From Leptidea sinapis (lineage: Eukaryota > Arthropoda > Insecta > Lepidoptera > Pieridae), in NCBI RefSeq assembly GCF_905404315.1, contig NC_066275.1:9548001-9612000 (forward strand): a DNA stretch of 64,000 nt. Reading direction: 5' to 3'. The position numbers and the translations under genes were made by a program. This document shows positions 57,583 through 64,000 of this stretch, in pieces (positions within the stretch are counted from its first letter, which is position 1; the number at the start of each line of letters is the position of its first letter). The notes under the pieces were generated by a model. The model worked only from the letters and a program-made list of their open reading frames with translations, searched no databases and was not told the origin of the DNA.

Positions 57583-57809
57583 ATTTGCACATGATCGGAT
57601 TTGGTATGGCCAACCGTCGGACGCGGTCTGGTAGCGGACCATATACGATGGTATGTCAGATTGTCCGTTCGCACAAAATTATTATTGTTACCGCCCGGAC
57701 CGTATCGAGTACTGACGTCAGAAACGCCGGACCATTTGGTGCGAGGCGACCACCCATGGCTACCGGACCACTCGATGGTCGCGCCGTACCAAATTTGGCC
57801 ATGTGTGTA
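57583..57809. mobile_element. GC-rich MITE-like element
   Basis: Imperfect inverted ends (CACATGATCGGATTTGGTAT against the complement of TACCAAATTTGGCCATGTGT). Much richer in GC than its surroundings. Overlapping ORFs on both strands arise from the GC content and have no recognisable domain. Partial relative at 15950-16070. Confidence 0.55.
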
Positions 57810-57895
57810 AGCTATTAGCATTAACCGCTTAGTATTTTGAGTAGCCTTAACTTATTAAGCCACTAAGCTCACACATATTGAAAAATCATAAAAGA

Positions 57896-58223
57896 ACCGA
57901 CTTCAAAAACTGAAAAGTATCGTCTAGTAAGTCGGTTTTTTTAAACGTAGTTTGATTTTTATTTTTTTTTTACATTTGAGTGTCAGTTAATAATAATATA
58001 TAATCAACCTGACTGAAAATTCCAAAAGAAGCCGAACCTACACGGAAAACAATTATGTCATCCAGGTGGATGAAAATTTTCATAAAATGAAAACTACTAG
58101 GCCAAACTATGTAAAATTTAAAAAGAATTACGTAAATCGGATCATAAATCTCAGAGTAATCGGTGTACATACATGAAAAAAAATACCGTTCGAATTGATA
58201 ACCTCCTCCTTTTTGAAGTCGGT
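57896..58223. mobile_element. Element with ACCGACTTCAAAAA ends
   Basis: Left end ACCGACTTCAAAAA and right end TTTTTGAAGTCGGT are inverted repeats. Same repeat class as 19075-19808 and 29715-30225. Confidence 0.6.
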
Positions 58224-61200
58224 CAAAAAGAGACCGACCAAGCTGTCAGATCGTCTATACGCTAGTATATTTTAAATAAATGACACATACCTACTTTTCT
58301 CTTTCATTCCATAACTTTTTTATTTGTGGCCGCGTTCTGACCCATGTTGGTAACGACAGGGGCGTGCATTAGGTTTCTAGCTAGGCAGCCACTGTATATC
58401 TAACTAGTCGTAGTTGAGCTTTGGAATATACAGCCTAGATATTGCTTACCTTAGGTATTTAATATCTAGCGTAAGGAAAAATCTTATTAGGTTGTTTAAT
58501 GTTTGGTTATAAAATAACGGAATCAAATTGAATAAATCAACTTAAACACTAGCCCCCTTATTCATAATAGTCTCCTAACTTAAAGCATTGCTAATTCTCA
58601 CTCTGTCTTCATCTATTGACCTAAGTCAGAATGAGAAAAAACACTCCTTAGCGGCTGTTTAAAGTTAGCAAACCATTATGAATAAGGGGGTAAGTATATT
58701 TATTTAGGTTCATCACGAGATAGGCACTGCCTAACTGCCTAATTGGGTGACGAAACAATGGGAATATTCTGAATTTTTAACGAATAATTTGTATGTCTTA
58801 ATCTGTCACACATGGTTGGTAGGTTTGTAAGATACCTACGACGTAAAAATAGTGGATAGGTAGGTAAGTGGTTGTGGTGGCAAAAACATCTGAACTAATA
58901 AGATTTTATGGCTTACTGGGGCACTTCATAGGAGGTACATTAGGCCGCTCAGACCATAGATTAATTCGATAACAAAGTTTTGCCGATATTAGCGAGACAT
59001 ACTTAGATAAGGCCGAAAAGTGCAATTCTATCTTCAAGGACTTTCATTTGTAATGGTATTTTGTTTTTTGGTGCAATTTTAAGCAATAGGTAAGCTTCCT
59101 TAATTATAATACTCCAATTAAATACCTGTACCAACCATTTTAAAGTAGGTATTGTAAGTATCTTTAATTAGATGTTATTTAATAGGTAAGTAGGTACCTA
59201 ATTAAATACTACAAAAATCAATCCAAATAAAAAATCAGCAGTTTTCCTTCATTTTTTATTAACAGTCTATAGATATTATTGCGAAAATAGATTTTTAAAT
59301 TTTGCTAATTTCTGTATATATATATACCTAATAATTTTTTGAATAATATACCTTCCTACATAGTTAAATCAAAAAGATACGACTGTTAAAATTAATAATA
59401 TTATTTTACTTATTACCTTAACAGCGCCACCTGTCCATTCATTTCTGAACCTCTATCACTCTCAGGAGAAAATACAGTGCAGCATTCTTCCATTCTGTTT
59501 TGGGGAACAGTGACATCTATTGGAGACATGATATAAAATTATAACGTACAATTTGAAAAGTAAGCATCTCTGCGGAAATAGATTCACATCCTCACGTTGC
59601 TGATATTATAATTACACAACAGGTGTCACTATTTACAAATATCTTAATACTTAAAATTTTTTATATTATGTTTTAATTTTTTTGTTGCATACTAGTCCTT
59701 CATGAGGGAAAAGCATGACTTTGACCTAACCAGGCATTTTTAATCTTTCGGGGGCTAGCATCTGTGCTCAAAGCGCGCCTGGTAAGTAGGTATGTTTAGT
59801 TAGATACCTTCAAACAAACCTTTAGGTACCTTTGTCATATTTGGGTTCTTTGTTACATAAGATTACAGAGGTTTCGAAAATATTTATTACCAATTTCCTA
59901 TTCCAACCAATAAATTTCAATTAGGTAGATAATTACTTTATAAATTCTTGATTCTAAGTCAAAAGAAATACCTACTAGGTACAACTCTATATTCTGGGCT
60001 AGGTAGGTATAATATAGTTTAGATAGTAACTGAATTATTGGGTTGAATTTTGAAATCAATCGACCAACAAATACCCATGCTTATCTTAATTTCTATATCT
60101 AAAAAAATATGGTCGATTTGTACGTCAATGGGTCGATAACAAAAGATAATAATAAATTATGAAGCTGTTCATTGATAAATTCCAATGATTACAAATTGAC
60201 CTCACGATTGGTTAAGTATTCAAAAAAGAATGTATTATCTGTATCAGTATTGGTTGATACCGCCGCCATTTGTAAAGGGACGGGCTTGGCTCCGCCTTTA
60301 AAACGCCTTCCGTTCTGCCATATTTGAAATCAGGATTCCCCATCGTGCAAAAGGGAGGCGCTGAGATAACCCTACTAAGTTATGCAGGTACTTTATAGCG
60401 GTAAACTGATTGGGAAGGGGATGTCGCCTTAATTTTTCAACATAATGTTGTGTGAAGAGGTGAATGATCTATACCAATGGGCTTAAATTATGTTTGAATG
60501 AAGTTAAAAAATACACCCGTATTTTCTATTATGAGCTAATTCATTAGATTGACACACGTTCCTTAAAACTCCTTTCAATCCTATTCTTAATTCTTAATTA
60601 ATTAATTTAATTCAATCTTAATTCCTTTAAATTCAAATCCTTAATAAATATGGGCATATGAGAGCAATAAAGCAATTATGCTGCTATTAAGTAAGAAAAG
60701 TTTAATTTACCCAAAATTTAATTTGTATTTTCGTAGTTATCATACGAAATTGCAATGTTAATTTGTCATTATTTTATTGCAAAATCTGTAATTTAAAATG
60801 TTTGAGTATTTTTGTCAACATTCGTAAGCTTTTCAAAGGTGTTTGAAAATTTGATGAAGCACTACGGAAGTATTTGTTTTCCGAGGAAAAAACATCTTTG
60901 AAAAAAATCTCTCGTTGCAGAACTCGGCAAATCAACATCTCCTGAGGATGCCTCGTGTAGAGGCGGAACAATATTTTCTTAGAATGTCCTCTCTCAGAGC
61001 GGCAACTGTTTGTAAATTCAAAATGTATTTATTTTTTTTCTCTCACAGTCATATAGTAGGTATACACAGTTTATTAGTGCCTACCGATCCATATTAAGCC
61101 TAATACCTATGCCTTTTATTTTTTATCTCATGACATTTATATAATTAATTATAGACTTCCGCATTGTAACGCCTATGAATTAGTTTTCTGAATAGGTAAT

Positions 61201-61300
61201 AATTTTCTACAGATATCTAAAGATTCTCATGAAATAAATTAGTGTTTTTTTTTAATTTAAGATACCTATACGTAGGTGACTGGTGTAGTTATTGAGATGC
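58224..61300. other. Gene-free region
   Basis: No exon-like ORF supported. 60240-60390 is GC-richer (ATACCGCCGCCATTTGTAAA). 60936-60968 carries TCCTGAGGATGCCTCGTGTA followed by GAGGCGG, related to the element at 63559-63798. Confidence 0.4.
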
Positions 61301-61378
61301 AGTAGGTATACCTACCTACATATAGGTAGGTAGGTACCTAGGTCTGTACCTACCTACCTACCTACCTATATAGGTAGG
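61301..61378. repeat. TAGG/CCTA tetranucleotide tract
   Basis: Runs of GTAGGTAGGTACC and TACCTACCTACC face each other, so the tract is largely self-complementary. Confidence 0.75.
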
Positions 61379-61914
61379 ACAGACATCTGCACAGCGCGCG
61401 GTTCACTTAATTTCCCGGTTAGTTAACTTTACTACCGCCGGCTGATTGGATATTGATTAGAACCACCGTTTCACTGGTAAATGGTGATTTTTATAAAATA
61501 ACATCGTACAACTGCACATTTACACTCACTACTCGATTGTAATTACCAATGTGAGTTTTATGAGCACTCTTGATTAAATAAAACATGGCATTAAATCGGT
61601 TTTAAATGGAATTTCTAATGTATGAAGGTTTATCTGTTGGTAGTAGGTAGCTGTTATTACTGTTGTCTTGAAACTGTCGAGTGTTTCTGAAATACTTTTA
61701 TTAGGAAATATCTTATCTTCTTAATTCTTGTATTTATAATCTGAATCTCGGAAACGGCTCTAACGATTTTTATAAAAATTAGTATACAGGGGATTTCGGG
61801 GGCGATAAATCGATCTAGCTAGGTTTCAATTTTAAGAAATGTAGTTTTATCCGTGTTTTAATGAAACAGCTACAATAGCTATAGAAAACAAAGGTAAATT
61901 TCGCCTTTATATAC

Positions 61915-62055
61915 AAGACTATAGCTCAGATGGGACATTGGGTGATCCGGAAAGCAGAAGACCCCGAATCGAAACCAGATGTCCTATTAGTTTTTTTTTG
62001 GTTCAAGTTTTGTACATTCTTAAAAATCCGAGCAAGGCTTGGTCGTCCGGATATT
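61915..62055 (+). mobile_element. tRNA-like SINE, copy 2
   Basis: TAGCTCAGATGGGACATTGG, AAGCAGAAGACCCCG, TTGGTTCAAGTTTTGTACAT and AGCAAGGCTTGGTCGTCCGG match 38338-38475. The box-B-like sequence is mutated. Confidence 0.65.
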
Positions 62056-62589
62056 TATAATTATAGTAATACGTTAAATAGATTGGGAGGTTATAGAGTT
62101 TACCTTCCTAAATCTGAAGTGCCCCAGGGCACTAAATTTTTCAGACACACCAATGTCGAGTGTGCCATACGGCACCCTACTCCCTCACCAAGTTCTGGTC
62201 CTTATTTTGTATATAAAATGATTTATTTTGCATGGTCTTATAGCTTGTTTAAATAGCTTTCTAATACATTCAATCAAATCATGTTAGTTGTAAGCAATTT
62301 ATTGCTAGTCGTCGCCTAAAGTCGCGCCGATCTATACCTACTGCTTACCTGATGGCACCTACATGATCACCACAGCCCGTAGGTAGGTATGTACTCTCTA
62401 CTGTAGGACCAGAGGAATCACGAAGACTATTACCGCCGTTACAAAGCGTTAAAACCACATTGGTATGCAGCGTGCGAGGATCGAACAGATGGAAACGAGT
62501 AGAGAGTCAACTGTTCTACCTATTGCGCCAAGCTTCAATAATTGAGGATGGATAAAAATATTGCACCTACATTGCATTTAACAGTATCG

Positions 62590-62990
62590 AATGGTTAAGA
62601 GAGGTTAAAGAAGACTGTAAAGTAGTACTTAAGAAAAAATTAAAAGAGCACTTCCTTAACGTCTCCACATAAGCCTTAATATTAATTAGTATTTATATAT
62701 AATATTTATATTAGTATTATATAGTATAGTTTAGTTTAGTTGTTATATGTATACAGGTAAGATTTTACTATGTGTTTTAGGAATATTATGAATTAATAAC
62801 TAAGTAATGTATGTGTATTAGTAATAGTGTAGATAACTTACAAATTGGTATTGTTTAAATTATTATAGACGCACGATATTATAATATAGATAGTCTAAGA
62901 GCGTAAACTCGCCAGCAAACTGTTGCTGGCGAGATGCAAAATTTAAGTACCAACTGTGCATACTTTTATAATTAAATAAATTAAAAAAAA
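62590..62990 (+). mobile_element. Non-LTR retrotransposon 3' end with hairpin
   Basis: Encodes VKEDCKVVLKKKLKEHFLNV and a stop at about 62669, a plausible polymerase C-terminus. It is then AT-rich, with a perfect 11-bp hairpin (62908-62918 with 62923-62933, loop ACTG) and an A-rich end AAATAAATTAAAAAAAAAA. Confidence 0.5.
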
Positions 62991-63558
62991 AATAACTAAA
63001 GACCTACTACTGACTACTACTTGTCTGTGGCTACTGAAATAGATATAAAAATAATATATTTAGTATAGGATGAGAGACTTGCGTCACATATTGCAACAAC
63101 ACTTGGTAAACTTCATGGGGAGACGAACTGTTAAGAAATTCCCAGCAATTATTTTGGTTGGCCTGTGCAGAACCAGACATACCTACCCATGCCGTTTCTC
63201 AAATGAAGTATGTATGAAAAGAAGTGACAGTAAAATAAAATAAACAGTATTCTACAACCAAAGGGAGAGGGTTTCAAATGTTGATTTTTAAACATTATTT
63301 ATGTAAGTTAAAGAAACATAGCCAACCCTATGTGTATAAGTTGTATAGTTCAATTCATTATGCTTAATTGATATTCATCTACAGCTGTACATCCAAATTT
63401 GAATTGAAATTTTATCTGTTTTAAATTATTTATTTATTGTTATGAAAATAAATGTATGATTGAACTTAAGACGTTTCCAATTAATGTTATGACTTCAATT
63501 AACGGTTTGATTTGAAAATTTATTGAAGTAGGCATTACTTTGCGGAAATCCATAATTA

Positions 63559-63798
63559 TACAAATGATTTAAGTTTTCTTTAGTGTTAATTCCAAGATTC
63601 AAAATGCCATCTCCAGTCTCTCCACTCCAGTCTCGTGCCAGATTTTGGCGAGACAACACGTCCTGAGGATGCCTCGTGTAGAGGCGAAACTCGTGTCGAA
63701 TTGCTTAAAAACAATTATATGGCGAAACAATTATAAACAATTATAATTAATTATTATATTGGCGGAATTAACACTAAAGAAAACTTAAATCATTTGTA
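63559..63798. mobile_element. Element with perfect 35-bp inverted ends and hammerhead-like core
   Basis: 63559-63593 and 63764-63798 are exact complements over 35 nt. Between them, 63663-63697 reads CTGAGGA, a GCCTC/GAGGC stem, GAAAC, four bases, GTC, the order of a type-I hammerhead core. Stem I pairing is poor and a T is bulged at 63670. Penelope-like elements are known to carry such motifs; assignment here is inference. Confidence 0.45.
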
Positions 63799-64000
63799 CA
63801 GTTTTGATTTGATATGATTTGAATGCTTCAAATAACACTAAAACTCCCAATTGTTTGTGAAAATCATCTACAGTTAAATTACAGTAATAGGTGGTGATAG
63901 GAGTTCAATACAGATAAAATATCCATATAGGTACATGATTCTTGCCTATTAACTCAATTATCATTTAGTGTATGGAATTTTAACGACAATGATTTTAAAC

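Noticed and set aside
57543..57821. Overlapping ORFs of 69-92 codons on both strands
   Set aside because: They fall in a GC-rich MITE-like element, where stops are rare by composition.

Overview
The window looks like lepidopteran (moth or butterfly) nuclear DNA. It is AT-rich, its genes are split by short consensus introns, and almost all non-coding sequence consists of old mobile-element debris. The debris includes tRNA-derived SINEs, a ~290 bp dispersed repeat ending in GGAGCCTCCCACTGG, 5'-truncated non-LTR retrotransposon tails, RTE-type reverse-transcriptase remnants, Helitron-like repeats and several palindromic MITEs. Nothing here looks bacterial or viral, and there is no CRISPR array or rRNA gene.

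The main content is a head-to-tail array of six small genes on the + strand, here called A to F (9329-14323, 15457-18261, 22848-27123, 28232-32520, 37065-43406, 46968-52026). Long simple ORFs miss them because each is cut into four exons of about 95, 135-195, 151-163 and 56-62 nt. All six models join in frame with the same intron phases (0, 0, 1) and give proteins of 144-167 residues. Each protein has a short N-terminus, Cys-rich in all six (usually a CC or CxC), four hydrophobic segments, a variable loop between segments 1 and 2 (sometimes with an N-glycosylation sequon), and a conserved tail of the type YF-I-VV-R-S-Y-K-D/E-E. The layout recalls LAPTM4/5-like four-pass lysosomal or endosomal proteins, but that is inference. 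I do not recognise a named family and give no gene symbols. C and D are the closest pair and come from a ~5 kb tandem duplication that includes the upstream region and introns.

The array also carries broken pieces: an orphan, frameshifted exon-2 copy just downstream of E (43497-43690), an exon-4-like piece with the right splice phase between D and E (34515-34585), a weak exon-1 echo at 56205-56235, and a symmetrical exon-like ORF inside intron 1 of A (11108-11227). This fits a birth-and-death gene cluster.

Layout: 1-9300 is repeats and gene-free DNA, including an RTE reverse-transcriptase fragment at 3730-4260 and an unexplained ORF patch at 5765-6318. 9329-18261 holds genes A and B. 18262-22847 is a repeat-rich gap with a large palindrome. 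22848-32520 holds the C/D duplication. 32521-37064 is a gap with two MITEs. 37065-43690 holds E and the orphan exon. 46968-52026 holds F. 52027-64000 has no gene I can support. The best mobile-element result is a PIF/Harbinger-type MITE family (six copies, TTA/TAA target duplications). Two of its insertions can be checked against empty sites elsewhere in this window.
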